Origin: Paenibacillus ihbetae
GTDB taxonomy: Bacteria > Bacillota > Bacilli > Paenibacillales > Paenibacillaceae
Assembly (NCBI RefSeq): GCF_002741055.1
Contig: NZ_CP016809.1
Coordinates: 5,868,501-5,932,500 of the forward strand
DNA length: 64,000 nt
Direction: 5' to 3'
Shown here: positions 1 through 9,067 of the stretch, in pieces
Numbering within the stretch: position 1 is the first letter of the stretch
How the letters are laid out: each line of letters starts with the position of its first letter
Position numbers and translations under genes: made by a program
Notes under the pieces: model-generated
What the model was told of the DNA's origin: nothing
Database searches by the model: none
The model's input: the letters and a program-made list of their open reading frames with translations, nothing else

Positions 1-2
1 TT

Positions 3-1085
3 CTGGACCGGGTTCGGTCATCCCTGGATCGCCGGCTGATTATATCGGATACCGAGGAGGGCCTCCTTTTCAGAATGTACGGGTACAGCATCCGGTTGAA
101 GGTCACTAGCTTCCCCGATGATATTGCGGTCAGGCTGAATTTGCCGCATGCCGCCGTGGGGGAGGAGGTGAATTCCGTCATTGGCGACGAATATCTGGAG
201 GAAGGTCTGACTGCTTTGAGCCGGGGTGGCGAGGTCGGTTGGTTTGAAGGGCATGTCGGCGGAGCTTATTTGGCAGCTTATTATATGCAAAAAGAGCACG
301 ACCTTCCGCTGGAGGTATTGCAGGGTCTGGCCGCCAATTGCCGTCACTTGCGCAGTCGCCATGAAGATTGGTTTGAACCTTATCCTCTCGAACCTGCCCA
401 GCCAGAGCTGATGGATCGACTGATCGAAGGCCTGCTGCCTAACCTGACAAATCTGAGCACCTCCGGACATGGGGTAACGCTGGGCGTACTGGCGCTCAAG
501 GCGCTGCGGGACCGTCCGGATTTACTGACTCCCTCCATCGTGCGGGGGGTACTTAAGCTGATGCAGGATGCAGCCGGAGAACATAAACTTGCGCGCTATT
601 ACGGAATCAATGATTATACGCAGCTGGATCGATCGGAAAATTCGCTTCTTGAAGTCCCGCCTTACCGGGATGCATCGGATCTGGCAGTGCGTGCCCTTTC
701 CGAGCTGGAACTCGTCCTGCCGGATCAACATGTTGAAGGCAAGTTTTACTTTTTTGCCGGTGAACTGGAGCATGGGATTACCCATGCCCACGCGCTGATT
801 GAACTGGAACGGCTTGGATACGCCGAGCTGGCCAAGCTCGGGCAAGGCAATCATCGGCTGCAAATGAAGCTCAACCGCCTAAGGCCTGAGGCGCTATCGA
901 ACCAGGGAGTAAACATCGCCGAAGATGCCTCGATTACGGAAGCACGCTATTGGAACAGACAATATGAAGATCCGCATGCCATCAAAGTGCCTTATGCTGC
1001 ATTGTCCCTGCTCCAATATGTGCCGCAAGAGAGAAGAGCCGAAATGGAGCGCGGTGTGTGTAAGCTGCTGTCGTTAATGAAGTAG
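3..1085 (+). CDS. Hypothetical protein, 5' end outside the window
   Basis: The frame is open from the first bases of the window, so the N-terminus probably lies upstream. The first internal ATG is at 75, with a GAGGAGG 14 bases before it, which is a long spacing, so I do not take it as the true start. I do not recognise the family. The visible 360 codons look soluble and helix-rich, with short His/Gly clusters (EGHVGGAYLAAYY, SGHGVTLGVLALKAL, HGITHAHALIELERLGY) of the kind seen in alpha/alpha-barrel proteins, but this is only an impression. There is no signal peptide or membrane segment in the visible part. A gap of about 100 bp separates it from the next gene. Confidence 0.7.
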   Translation: MDRVRSSLDRRLIISDTEEGLLFRMYGYSIRLKVTSFPDDIAVRLNLPHAAVGEEVNSVIGDEYLEEGLTALSRGGEVGWFEGHVGGAYLAAYYMQKEHDLPLEVLQGLAANCRHLRSRHEDWFEPYPLEPAQPELMDRLIEGLLPNLTNLSTSGHGVTLGVLALKALRDRPDLLTPSIVRGVLKLMQDAAGEHKLARYYGINDYTQLDRSENSLLEVPPYRDASDLAVRALSELELVLPDQHVEGKFYFFAGELEHGITHAHALIELERLGYAELAKLGQGNHRLQMKLNRLRPEALSNQGVNIAEDASITEARYWNRQYEDPHAIKVPYAALSLLQYVPQERRAEMERGVCKLLSLMK

Positions 1086-1189
1086 GATAAAAGTTATTTT
1101 AAACATTGTAAGATATGGTAATCATCTCAAGTAGGGTATCGATCAAATGAGCATTTATGTGCTAATAAAGCACGGAACTGGAGGGTATC

Positions 1190-1732
1190 ATGAAAGTTGC
1201 AGTCGTTGTAGGAAGCATTAGAAAAGAGTCGTACAATAGGAAGCTGGCGGAATATTTGAAAATGCGGTATGCGGATCAGATCACGTTTGAAATTGCGGAT
1301 ATTCGCCCTCTTCCGTTTTACGATGAAGACATTGAGCTGGATCCTCCTGCGGCCGTCAAGGAGTTTAAAGGGAAGATTGCCGCCGCGGACGCGGTATTAT
1401 GGATCACGCCGGAGTATAATTATTCCATACCGGGCGTGCTCAAGAACGCGCTGGATTGGTTATCGCGCGTCGATAAGGTCATGAACGGAAAGCCGTCATG
1501 GATCATGGGCGCATCGATGGGGCAGCTGGGAACGGTCCGCGCACAAGAGCACTTGCGGGATATTCTCTTTTCCGTGGGCATCACATCTCCTCTGCTGCCG
1601 AACAATGAGGTATATATCGGGGCCGTCCATGAGAAGATGGATGAATCCGGCAAGCTGATTCATGAACCGACGATCGGTTTCATCGATCTCGTGGTCAACA
1701 ATTTCATGACATGGATGCAAACCCGCAAGTAG
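1190..1732 (+). CDS. NAD(P)H-dependent FMN reductase-type flavoprotein
   Basis: A 180-residue flavodoxin-fold protein of the NADPH-dependent FMN reductase family. These cytosolic enzymes bind FMN and transfer electrons from NAD(P)H to flavins, quinones, azo compounds or metals. The N-terminal GSIRKESYNRK loop fits the FMN phosphate-binding motif, and PEYNYSIPGVLKNALDW is the highly conserved flavin-contacting segment of this family. Length is normal (about 180). The ATG at 1190 follows GGAGGG with short spacing. It is monocistronic: a strong terminator lies 15 bp downstream. The physiological substrate cannot be read from the sequence. Confidence 0.92.
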   Translation: MKVAVVVGSIRKESYNRKLAEYLKMRYADQITFEIADIRPLPFYDEDIELDPPAAVKEFKGKIAAADAVLWITPEYNYSIPGVLKNALDWLSRVDKVMNGKPSWIMGASMGQLGTVRAQEHLRDILFSVGITSPLLPNNEVYIGAVHEKMDESGKLIHEPTIGFIDLVVNNFMTWMQTRK

Positions 1733-1747
1733 ATAATATGACATGGA

Positions 1748-1780
1748 GCCCTTTGGCAGTTGCCTGCCGAAGGGCTTTTC
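1748..1780 (+). terminator. Rho-independent terminator of the FMN reductase gene
   Basis: A 12-bp stem (GCCCTTTGGCAG paired with CTGCCGAAGGGC, one G-T pair), a 4-base loop and then TTTT. It separates the flavoprotein gene from the sugar-sensing operon that follows. Confidence 0.9.
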
Positions 1781-1850
1781 CTGTATATTCACCTCATAAC
1801 GCGACAAAATCAACAAAAATACGAATTGCTTCGGATGGGGGAGATGCTGC

Positions 1851-3470
1851 GTGTACAAAATCCTGATCGTGGATGATGAACCGATCGTACGGGAAGGCAT
1901 ACGGGACCGGATTCAATGGGCCGAACATGGGTATGAGTGCATCGGAGCCTGCGAGAACGGACGCGAGGCGCTGGAGCTGATGGCCCGGGAACGGCCGGAC
2001 GTGGTGCTGACGGACATCTGCATGCCGTACATGGACGGACTGGAGCTGTCGCGTCAAATCGTGGAGAGATATCCGAAGACGCGGATTATTATTTTGACCG
2101 GCTTTGATGATTTCGATTATGCCCAGCAGGCGGTGAAGCTGCAGGTGACCGACTTTATTTTGAAACCGATTACATCTGCCGAGCTGCGCGAGCTCTTGGA
2201 CAAAATCAAACTGGAGCTGGACGAGGAGAGCGGCCGGAACGAGCATCTTTTAAGGATGAAGCAGGAGCTGAAGAACAGCATGGCGCTGCTCTCGGAACGG
2301 TTTCTGGAACGCCTGGCCTCATCGCCGATGCGAAGATCGGAGATCGCGGCCAAGCTGGCGTACTTCAATATTCCGCTAAACGGGCCGTTATATATCGCCA
2401 TGGCAGCCGAAATGGACGAGCTGTCGCTGCACGCGGAGACGGCCGATGTGGAGCTGTATGCTTTCGCACTTTACAACATCGTGCAGGAGATCGCAGGGGG
2501 CGCACAGCAATCCGCGATTTTTCGTTTCAAGGAACATAAGGTGATGGCGATGCTGTCAGGACCCAATGCGGAAGAGCTGCATGCACGGGCATATAGGCTG
2601 GCCGAGGACATTCGCGATTCGGTGAAGGAATATATGAAGTTCACGGTAACGGTCGGCATCGGGACCGTATGCAGTGATGTCGCCGAGATCCGGCATTCCT
2701 GCCGAGCTTCCGAGGCCGCCCTGGAGTACCGGCTGCTGATGGGGCCCAATCAGGTCGTGAACATTACGGATCTGGAGCTGCGCGGGGGGAAGCCTCTGCA
2801 AGACGGATTCGAAGCCGAAGCGGCGCTTGTGTCGGCAATCCGTGCGGGGACCGCTTCCGAGGTCGACGAATGCAGCCATCGGCTGATCCGGGAAATTGGA
2901 AGCGCTTCAATGCCGATTGAATTATGCCATGTACGGATTTTGCGCGTCATGCTCGCCGTACTGCAGACCTTGATGGAGATCGGCAGCAACGATCATGATC
3001 TGTTCGGGATGGAGAAAAGACTGCTGTCCGACCTGTATTCCTTCCGATCGCTGGAGCAGATCGAGGTGTGGCTCAAAGGCGTGTGCGGGGAGGCGCTTCG
3101 CGGCGTGGCGCAGACCCGTAAGGATCTTACCCGCAGTCAAATGATGGAGGCGGTGGACTACATACATTCCCACTACAGCAATCCGGATCTGTCCGTAAAG
3201 ACGGTGAGCAGCCGGATTTTCATGAGTACCAGCTATTTCAGCGCGCTCTTTAAGGCGCATACCGGCAGGACCTTCGTGGAATACGTGACCGATATCCGGA
3301 TGGAGAAGGCGAAGGAGCTGCTCAAGCATTCGGGAATGAAAACGTATGAGATTGCAGCAAGTACGGGGTACCAGGATCCGCAGTATTTCAGCGTCCTGTT
3401 CAAGAAGCATACAGGCGATACGCCGACGGAATATCGAAACCGGATTACGGCTGGAGGAGAGCGTCGATGA
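1851..3470 (+). CDS. YesN-like response regulator, REC plus AraC-type HTH
   Basis: A 539-residue cytosolic response regulator. The receiver domain occupies about residues 1-125, with acidic pair DDE at 8-10, phospho-acceptor Asp55 (VLTDICMP), Thr83 and Lys105 (ILKP). A long linker follows, then an AraC/XylS double helix-turn-helix at about 435-535, ending in the usual AASTGYQDPQYFSVLFKKHT second helix. It starts at GTG 1851, seven bases after GGGGGAGA. It overlaps the kinase gene by 4 bp (ATGA), so the two are translationally coupled. Proteins of this build normally activate a nearby sugar transporter, here probably the RbsABC-like genes downstream. The inducing sugar is unknown. Confidence 0.93.
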   Translation: MYKILIVDDEPIVREGIRDRIQWAEHGYECIGACENGREALELMARERPDVVLTDICMPYMDGLELSRQIVERYPKTRIIILTGFDDFDYAQQAVKLQVTDFILKPITSAELRELLDKIKLELDEESGRNEHLLRMKQELKNSMALLSERFLERLASSPMRRSEIAAKLAYFNIPLNGPLYIAMAAEMDELSLHAETADVELYAFALYNIVQEIAGGAQQSAIFRFKEHKVMAMLSGPNAEELHARAYRLAEDIRDSVKEYMKFTVTVGIGTVCSDVAEIRHSCRASEAALEYRLLMGPNQVVNITDLELRGGKPLQDGFEAEAALVSAIRAGTASEVDECSHRLIREIGSASMPIELCHVRILRVMLAVLQTLMEIGSNDHDLFGMEKRLLSDLYSFRSLEQIEVWLKGVCGEALRGVAQTRKDLTRSQMMEAVDYIHSHYSNPDLSVKTVSSRIFMSTSYFSALFKAHTGRTFVEYVTDIRMEKAKELLKHSGMKTYEIAASTGYQDPQYFSVLFKKHTGDTPTEYRNRITAGGERR

Positions 3471-5263
3471 GACCGGCCGCCCGGATCAAAAGCATTCAGT
3501 CCCGCATCGCCGGCTCTTTCGTCATGCTCGTGCTGTTCACGGCGCTGCTGCTGATATTTATCTCCTATCCCTTGTCGGAATCGGCAGTCCGGGAGACCGC
3601 GGAAAATTACACCTCCGAGCTGATTAATCAAGTGAACGCGAATATTGAGACCTATATCACCGGCATGAAGGACATGTCTTTGGCGGCCATGAACAATCCG
3701 AATGTACGTGAATATCTCGTTGCGGGCGGCGAGCTCGAGCCGGAAGAGCTGGCCAAGCTGAAGAGGAAGATCTCCGACTATTTCCACGCTATCCTCGTCT
3801 CCCGTAAGGATATCGCCTCCATTCACATCTTCGGATACAACGGCACCTTCATTTCGGATCGAATGGATGCGGAGCTGAATCCGAATATCCTGCCGCAGGA
3901 CCAGGATTGGTACCTGCAGGCGCAGGCGCATAAAGGCCAGGCGGTCATCTCCTCTTCGCATGTGCAGCCTGTCGTTAAGGACGAGTATCGATGGGTCGTC
4001 TCGCTTAGCCGAGAGCTGAGCGGAGCGGATCCGGACAAGGGGATCGGCGTTCTGTTGATCGACCTGAATTTCAAAGTCATCAACGACATGCTCAGCAAGC
4101 TGGACCTTGGTAACCGGGGGTACGTATTCGTGATCGACAAGGAAGGCCGTATCGTCTATCATCCGCAGCAGCAGCTGCTCTACAGCAATTTGAAGACCGA
4201 ACAGCTGGAGCAAGTGCTGCAGGATACCCAAGGCGGATTTGTAGTGAACGAAGACGGTGGCAGCCGGATTTACAGCATTAAAGACACGGATTTCGGGTGG
4301 AAAATCGTCGGCGTGTTCTACGAGAATGAGCTTGTTGACAACAAAAGGCAGATGCAGCGCTCCTTTGCCATTGCGGGGATGCTCTGCCTTGGCGTCGGAG
4401 TGCTGTTATCGTTCCTTCTTTCCCGTAACTTGACGCGACCGATCAAACGACTGCAGGAAACGATGGCCGAGGTTGAGAAGGGGAACTTCGATATCCGTGT
4501 TCCGGTCGGACATTCCAAGGAAATCTCCAGCTTGGCCCGCAGCTTCAATGTCATGGTGCTCAAGGTCAAGGAGCTCATGAACCAGATTGTCGTCGAGCAG
4601 GAGGTCAAACGAAAAAGCGAGCTGAATGCGCTGCAAGCCCAGATCAACCCGCATTTTCTGTATAACACGCTGGATTCCATCATCTGGATGGCGGAGAGCA
4701 AAAAGCATGACGAGGTGATTCTAATGACGTCGGCACTCGCCAGACTGTTCCGGGCATCGCTGAGCAAGGGCAGGGAGATGATCCCGATCGCTACGGAGAT
4801 CGAGCATATTACGAGTTATTTAAGCATCCAGCAGATGCGGTATCAGGATAAAATCCGGTTCACGCTGGACGTCGATCCGAGCCTGTACCCGTACGTGACG
4901 CTAAAGGTGCTCCTCCAGCCCCTTGTGGAGAACGCGATTTACCATGGCATCAAGAATAAGCAGGGGCCCGGCAGCATCGCCATCAGCGGCGAGCTGAAAG
5001 GGGATCGCATTATGCTGCGGGTGGCGGATGACGGGATCGGGATGGATTCGGACAAGCTTTCCAAGCTGTTGACCGCTCCGGGGAAAGGGCGATCCAAAAC
5101 GAGCGTAGGCATCGCTAATGTGCATCAGCGGATCCAGTTGTATTTTGGACCCGATTACGGCCTGTCCTATGAAAGCGAACCTGGTGCAGGAACGACCGTT
5201 ACCGTTACCATTCCGGCTCTCCGAGCCGAGGAGCTTGCAGGAAGGGAGGAGATTCCGTCGTGA
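3467..5263 (+). CDS. YesM-like membrane sensor histidine kinase
   Basis: A 598-residue sensor kinase. A membrane segment at about 18-38, a large extracytoplasmic sensor region (about 45-300, probably Cache-like), a second membrane segment at about 303-322, and a HAMP linker (about 323-380). The phospho-accepting His is His396 in the motif QINPHFLYNTLDS of the His_kinase/LytS-type class. The HATPase domain shows an N box (PLVENAIYHGIK), DDGIGMD and a final G-rich segment. It overlaps the regulator before it and the binding-protein gene after it by 4 bp each, so these three products are made together. I infer it relays the state of the membrane-anchored binding protein to the YesN-like regulator. 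Confidence 0.93.
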   Translation: MRPAARIKSIQSRIAGSFVMLVLFTALLLIFISYPLSESAVRETAENYTSELINQVNANIETYITGMKDMSLAAMNNPNVREYLVAGGELEPEELAKLKRKISDYFHAILVSRKDIASIHIFGYNGTFISDRMDAELNPNILPQDQDWYLQAQAHKGQAVISSSHVQPVVKDEYRWVVSLSRELSGADPDKGIGVLLIDLNFKVINDMLSKLDLGNRGYVFVIDKEGRIVYHPQQQLLYSNLKTEQLEQVLQDTQGGFVVNEDGGSRIYSIKDTDFGWKIVGVFYENELVDNKRQMQRSFAIAGMLCLGVGVLLSFLLSRNLTRPIKRLQETMAEVEKGNFDIRVPVGHSKEISSLARSFNVMVLKVKELMNQIVVEQEVKRKSELNALQAQINPHFLYNTLDSIIWMAESKKHDEVILMTSALARLFRASLSKGREMIPIATEIEHITSYLSIQQMRYQDKIRFTLDVDPSLYPYVTLKVLLQPLVENAIYHGIKNKQGPGSIAISGELKGDRIMLRVADDGIGMDSDKLSKLLTAPGKGRSKTSVGIANVHQRIQLYFGPDYGLSYESEPGAGTTVTVTIPALRAEELAGREEIPS

Positions 5264-6243
5264 GATCACCGATACGCATGCGATATGTTCTGCTGGCAGC
5301 CGTCGCGGCCGTGGTCTTCGGAGTCGCCGTGCATCAGCTGATCGGCGGGGGGCGTCAGGAACCCCCTAAAATAGTCGTCGCCGTTAAAGCGCTGGATGAA
5401 ATCGAGTTTTGGCGCGTCTTGATTGACGGCGTTCATACGGCTTCGCGGGAATTTAATGCAGAAGTATCCGTCATTGGTCCGCCGAAGGAGGTCGACGTCG
5501 ACCGGCAGATCGAGCTGATCGAGGCGGCGATTCCGGATAAGCCGGACGCTATTGTCATGGCCGCAAGCGACTATCATCGCCTTGTTCCGGTTGCTCAGAA
5601 AATTCACCGGGCGGGGATTCCCTTGATCATGATCGATTCGGCTGTACAGGGGAACTATGCAAAAGCCTTGATTGCCACCGATAATTTCGATGCCGGGCAG
5701 AAAGCCGGCAAAGAGCTTGCAGCTCTGCTTCCACCGAAGGCTCAAGTGGCGATCGTAAGCTATGTGCAAGGCGCGTCGACCCAAATTGAGAGGGAGCAGG
5801 GCGTTCGCAGCATCCTTAATGGAAGGGCCGGGACCGAGATTGTCGGCACCTATTTCAGCGAAGGCATGGAGGAGCGCGCATACGAGATCACGATGAGGCT
5901 GCTGAAGGAGCGGCCGGACCTGGATGGGATCGTCGGCTTGAACGAGCCGTCTACCGTCGGCGCAGGAAGGGCGATCCGCGAGCTTGGCCTTACGGGACAA
6001 GTCAAGCTGGTTGGTTTCGACAGCTCGATCAAGGAGGTCAAGCTGCTGGAGGAGGGCGTCATTCAATCAATTATCGTGCAAAAGCCGTTTAACATCGGCT
6101 ATTTGGGTGTGAAAACCGCCCTTTCCGTACTGGAAGGCGATAAGGTTCCCGACAAGGTGTATACCGACTCGGTCGTCATTCACAAAAGCAATATGTATAC
6201 CGAAGAAAATCAGAAGCTGCTCTTTCCCTTTGTGGAGGAGTAG
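5260..6243 (+). CDS. Membrane-anchored sugar-binding protein, likely sensor partner
   Basis: A 327-residue RbsB/LacI-type periplasmic-binding fold (about residues 35-320), starting at GTG 5260 inside the kinase stop codon. The N-terminus is a hydrophobic segment (about 8-26) with no lipobox cysteine, so it is probably an uncleaved signal anchor, unlike the true lipoprotein at 9068. Phrases such as GFDSSIKEV and GLNEPSTVGAGRAI match the sugar-binding family. Its coupling to the kinase and regulator rather than to the permease suggests a sensory role: it would bind a sugar outside the membrane and present it to the kinase, as XylFII does for LytS in some clostridia. That role is inference from context. 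Confidence 0.85.
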   Translation: MRSPIRMRYVLLAAVAAVVFGVAVHQLIGGGRQEPPKIVVAVKALDEIEFWRVLIDGVHTASREFNAEVSVIGPPKEVDVDRQIELIEAAIPDKPDAIVMAASDYHRLVPVAQKIHRAGIPLIMIDSAVQGNYAKALIATDNFDAGQKAGKELAALLPPKAQVAIVSYVQGASTQIEREQGVRSILNGRAGTEIVGTYFSEGMEERAYEITMRLLKERPDLDGIVGLNEPSTVGAGRAIRELGLTGQVKLVGFDSSIKEVKLLEEGVIQSIIVQKPFNIGYLGVKTALSVLEGDKVPDKVYTDSVVIHKSNMYTEENQKLLFPFVEE

Positions 6244-6270
6244 CTTCTTCCTTTTATCAAGTGATTTATT

Positions 6271-6304
6271 CGATGAGAGAAAAATCATAGATTTTTCAAC
6301 ATCG
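6271..6304 (+). promoter_or_regulatory. Inverted repeat before the ABC transporter genes
   Basis: A perfect 8-bp arm pair (GAAAAATC, three bases, GATTTTTC) is framed by a second pair, CGATG and CATCG. No T-run follows, so it is not a normal terminator. It lies 80 bp before the ATP-binding subunit gene and could be an operator of the YesN-like regulator or an mRNA processing hairpin. Confidence 0.45.
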
Positions 6305-6384
6305 GCAAGAGAATATTCCATTCCGGCGGCCGTACCACCCAGGTAGAATGTTCGTAAAAAGAGGCTCCACTGCTAGAGAGGTGA

Positions 6385-7890
6385 ATGACTGTGAGCGAAA
6401 TACTAGTGCATATGGAAGGAATCACCAAGCAATTTCCTGGTGTATTGGCGCTGAACGGATGCCGCTTCGAGCTGAGGAAAGGCGAGGTTCATGCGTTAAT
6501 GGGAGAGAACGGGGCCGGCAAATCCACCATGATGAAAATTTTGACGGGCGTATACCAGAAGGATGAGGGGAGCATCGCGTACAAAGGCAGGACCATCGAA
6601 ATCAATGACCCGAAAGCGGCTCAGGATGCGGGGATCAGCATGATCCACCAGGAATTGAACCTCGCGCCCGATCTGACCGTGGCTCAGAATATTTATATCG
6701 GACGGGAACCGCGGCGGGGGCTCGGCCTCTTCCTCGACGAGAAGGCCCTCAACCGCCAGGTAGAGGCGCTGTTTCAGCGCATGGGACTCGCCATGGATCC
6801 TTCCGCGTTGGTGGCGGATTTAACGGTAGCGAGGCAGCAGATGGTGGAAATCGCAAAGGCGCTTTCCTACAACGCCGATGTGCTGGTGATGGATGAGCCG
6901 ACGGCGGCATTGAGCGAGGCGGAAATCGAGGATTTGTTCCGCATCATCCGGCAGCTTCGCGCCGAAGGAGTTGGAATCGTTTACATTTCGCACCGGATGG
7001 ATGAAATCAAGCGGATTACGGATCGCATTACCGTGATGCGCGACGGCCAATACATCGCCACCGTGGCGACCGCGGAAGTCTCCACGCAGGACATCATCTC
7101 CATGATGGTCGGGCGCCAGATTTACGATACGTCCAAGCCCGAGGGCGTCTTCCGCGATCGGGAGACCGTACTTGAGGTTCGGGGGTTAAGCCGTGGAAGA
7201 GTCTTGAACGATGTCAGCTTCACCTTGAAAAAAGGGGAGATTCTGGGCGTCGCCGGGCTGGTCGGCGCTGGACGAACGGAATTGGCGCGGGTAATCTTCG
7301 GGGCGGACCGGCCGGATGCGGGAGAGATTCGCATACACGGAAGGACCGTGCGCATGAAGGGTCCGCATGATGCGGTACGCCACGGCATCGGTTATTTATC
7401 CGAGGACCGGAAGCGCTTCGGCTGCATCGTCGACCTGGACGTGAAGAGCAATGTGGCTATTGCCTCCTACCGCCGCTTTCTGAAGCCGGCGGGATGGATG
7501 GATACGGGACGAATCCGGCTAGAAGCAGAGCGTATCGTCGATCGGCTAAAGGTGAAAACGCCGCATGTTGACCAGGAAGTCAAGTTCCTCTCCGGCGGGA
7601 ACCAGCAGAAGGTCGTCATCGGAAAATGGCTGACCCGTGACTGCGATATTCTCATCTTCGACGAGCCGACGCGCGGCATTGACGTAGGCGCGAAGAGCGA
7701 GATTTACAAACTGCTGAACGAGCTGGCTGCTCAAGGCAAATCGATCATCATGATCTCGTCGGAGCTGCCGGAGATTCTTCGGATGAGCCACCGGATCCTC
7801 GTCATGTGCGAAGGCAGAATTACCGGCGAGCTGGGGCATGAAGAGGCAACGCAGGAGAACATCATGCAATTGGCAACGGCGGCGATGTGA
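6385..7890 (+). CDS. RbsA/MglA-like sugar ABC transporter ATP-binding protein
   Basis: A 501-residue double-ABC ATPase of the CUT2 sugar importers. The first nucleotide-binding domain has Walker [10 protein letters not shown] (about 41-49) and Walker [12 protein letters not shown], with a divergent signature LTVARQQ. The second has the degenerate Walker [10 protein letters not shown] that is normal for RbsA/MglA and a canonical signature LSGGNQQK, followed by [10 protein letters not shown]. Length is typical. ATG 6385 sits directly behind GAGAGGTGA. GTG 6391, two codons in, has better spacing and may be the true start. With the permease and the lipoprotein it forms an importer for a monosaccharide of the ribose/galactose/xylose class. 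No sugar kinase or isomerase accompanies it, so the substrate is open. Confidence 0.93.
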   Translation: MTVSEILVHMEGITKQFPGVLALNGCRFELRKGEVHALMGENGAGKSTMMKILTGVYQKDEGSIAYKGRTIEINDPKAAQDAGISMIHQELNLAPDLTVAQNIYIGREPRRGLGLFLDEKALNRQVEALFQRMGLAMDPSALVADLTVARQQMVEIAKALSYNADVLVMDEPTAALSEAEIEDLFRIIRQLRAEGVGIVYISHRMDEIKRITDRITVMRDGQYIATVATAEVSTQDIISMMVGRQIYDTSKPEGVFRDRETVLEVRGLSRGRVLNDVSFTLKKGEILGVAGLVGAGRTELARVIFGADRPDAGEIRIHGRTVRMKGPHDAVRHGIGYLSEDRKRFGCIVDLDVKSNVAIASYRRFLKPAGWMDTGRIRLEAERIVDRLKVKTPHVDQEVKFLSGGNQQKVVIGKWLTRDCDILIFDEPTRGIDVGAKSEIYKLLNELAAQGKSIIMISSELPEILRMSHRILVMCEGRITGELGHEEATQENIMQLATAAM

Positions 7891-7933
7891 GCGGTTTACG
7901 GAATCTAACCAAACGAAAGGAAAGATACAATCC

Positions 7934-8902
7934 ATGAATCTACAGCTGAAATCAGGCGCACTGCAGCAGGTGCTCGCCCTCGCAAGCTTGGTGGTGCTTC
8001 TCGTCACTTTTTCGCTTTCCTCAGGCAACTTTTTTCAATTCTCCAACCTGATCGGCATCCTGTTGTCCACGGCAGTCATCGGCGTATTGGCGCTTGGCTC
8101 GACCTTCGAGATCATAACGGGTGGCATCGATCTGTCCGTCGGGACGGTCATGACCTTAAGTGCGGTCATGTCGGGCGTATTCATCACGTTCTGGGGGCTG
8201 CCCGTCCCGATCGGCATTCTCGGCGGCATCCTGACAGGCGCGTTGTGCGGGCTGCTGTCGGGAACGGCGGTGGCCGAGATGAAGATACCGCCGTTCATCG
8301 CCACCTTGGCCATGATGATGATCGCGAAAGGGCTGGCACTCATCATCTCGGGTGCGAAGCCGATTTATTTTACCGAAGCGGAAAGCTTTGCGAACATTTC
8401 CCAGGGGAGCGTGCTGGGCTCGCTGATTCCGGGCTTCGATATTCCGAATGCGGTGCTTATATTCTTCATCGCCGCGATTCTCGGCTTCTTGATATTGTCA
8501 AAGACGATCATCGGCCGTTACAATGTCGCGCTTGGCAGCAATGAAGAAGCAACGCGGTTATCCGGGGTCAACGTCGGTTACTGGAAAATTGTCATATACA
8601 CCCTGACAGGGGCGTTCACTGGGCTTGCCGGCGTCATGATGGCTTCCCGGCTGAATTCGGCCAACCCGGCCCTTGGCGCCGGATATGAGCTGGAGGCGAT
8701 CGCAGCCGTCGTTCTAGGAGGCACCTCGCTCAGCGGCGGAAAGGGCACGATCATGGGGACGGTTATCGGCGCCCTGATCATGAGCGTGCTGACGAACGGA
8801 CTGCGCATCTTGTCCGTACCGCAGGAGTGGCAGACGGTCGTTGTCGGATTCGTCATTATATTGGCTGTGTACGCGGATATGCTGCGCAGAAGGAAGGCAT
8901 AG
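7934..8902 (+). CDS. RbsC-like sugar ABC transporter permease
   Basis: A 322-residue integral membrane subunit of a CUT2 importer with about eight to ten hydrophobic segments. Family landmarks are GGIDLSVGTVMTLS near residue 60, a cytoplasmic loop EEATRLSGVNVGYWK that contacts the ATPase, and LGGTSLSGGKGT near residue 265. I chose ATG 7934 because AAAGGAAAG precedes it. An upstream in-frame start at 7838 would add 32 Arg-rich residues overlapping the ATPase gene and has no family support. It is co-transcribed with the ATPase gene 43 bp upstream. Confidence 0.92.
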   Translation: MNLQLKSGALQQVLALASLVVLLVTFSLSSGNFFQFSNLIGILLSTAVIGVLALGSTFEIITGGIDLSVGTVMTLSAVMSGVFITFWGLPVPIGILGGILTGALCGLLSGTAVAEMKIPPFIATLAMMMIAKGLALIISGAKPIYFTEAESFANISQGSVLGSLIPGFDIPNAVLIFFIAAILGFLILSKTIIGRYNVALGSNEEATRLSGVNVGYWKIVIYTLTGAFTGLAGVMMASRLNSANPALGAGYELEAIAAVVLGGTSLSGGKGTIMGTVIGALIMSVLTNGLRILSVPQEWQTVVVGFVIILAVYADMLRRRKA

Positions 8903-9067
8903 GTAATCGAGGGGAAGCGTAGGGAATCGCAGGGAGAGCTTCGTTCGGCAGGGAATTGCGCGGTGAGATTTCGCTATCATCGACGAGGCAACCCACAGCA
9001 ATTGTAATCCTTCCTTCAGGAAGTTTTATAGATGGGCTTCTATTCAAAGAACAAGGGGAGATTGAAG

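Noticed and set aside
3233..4231. Long minus-strand ORF (332 codons) opposite the kinase gene
   Set aside because: Shadow of a GC-rich coding strand. Composition is rich in Arg, His and Gln and no family motif or Shine-Dalgarno is present.
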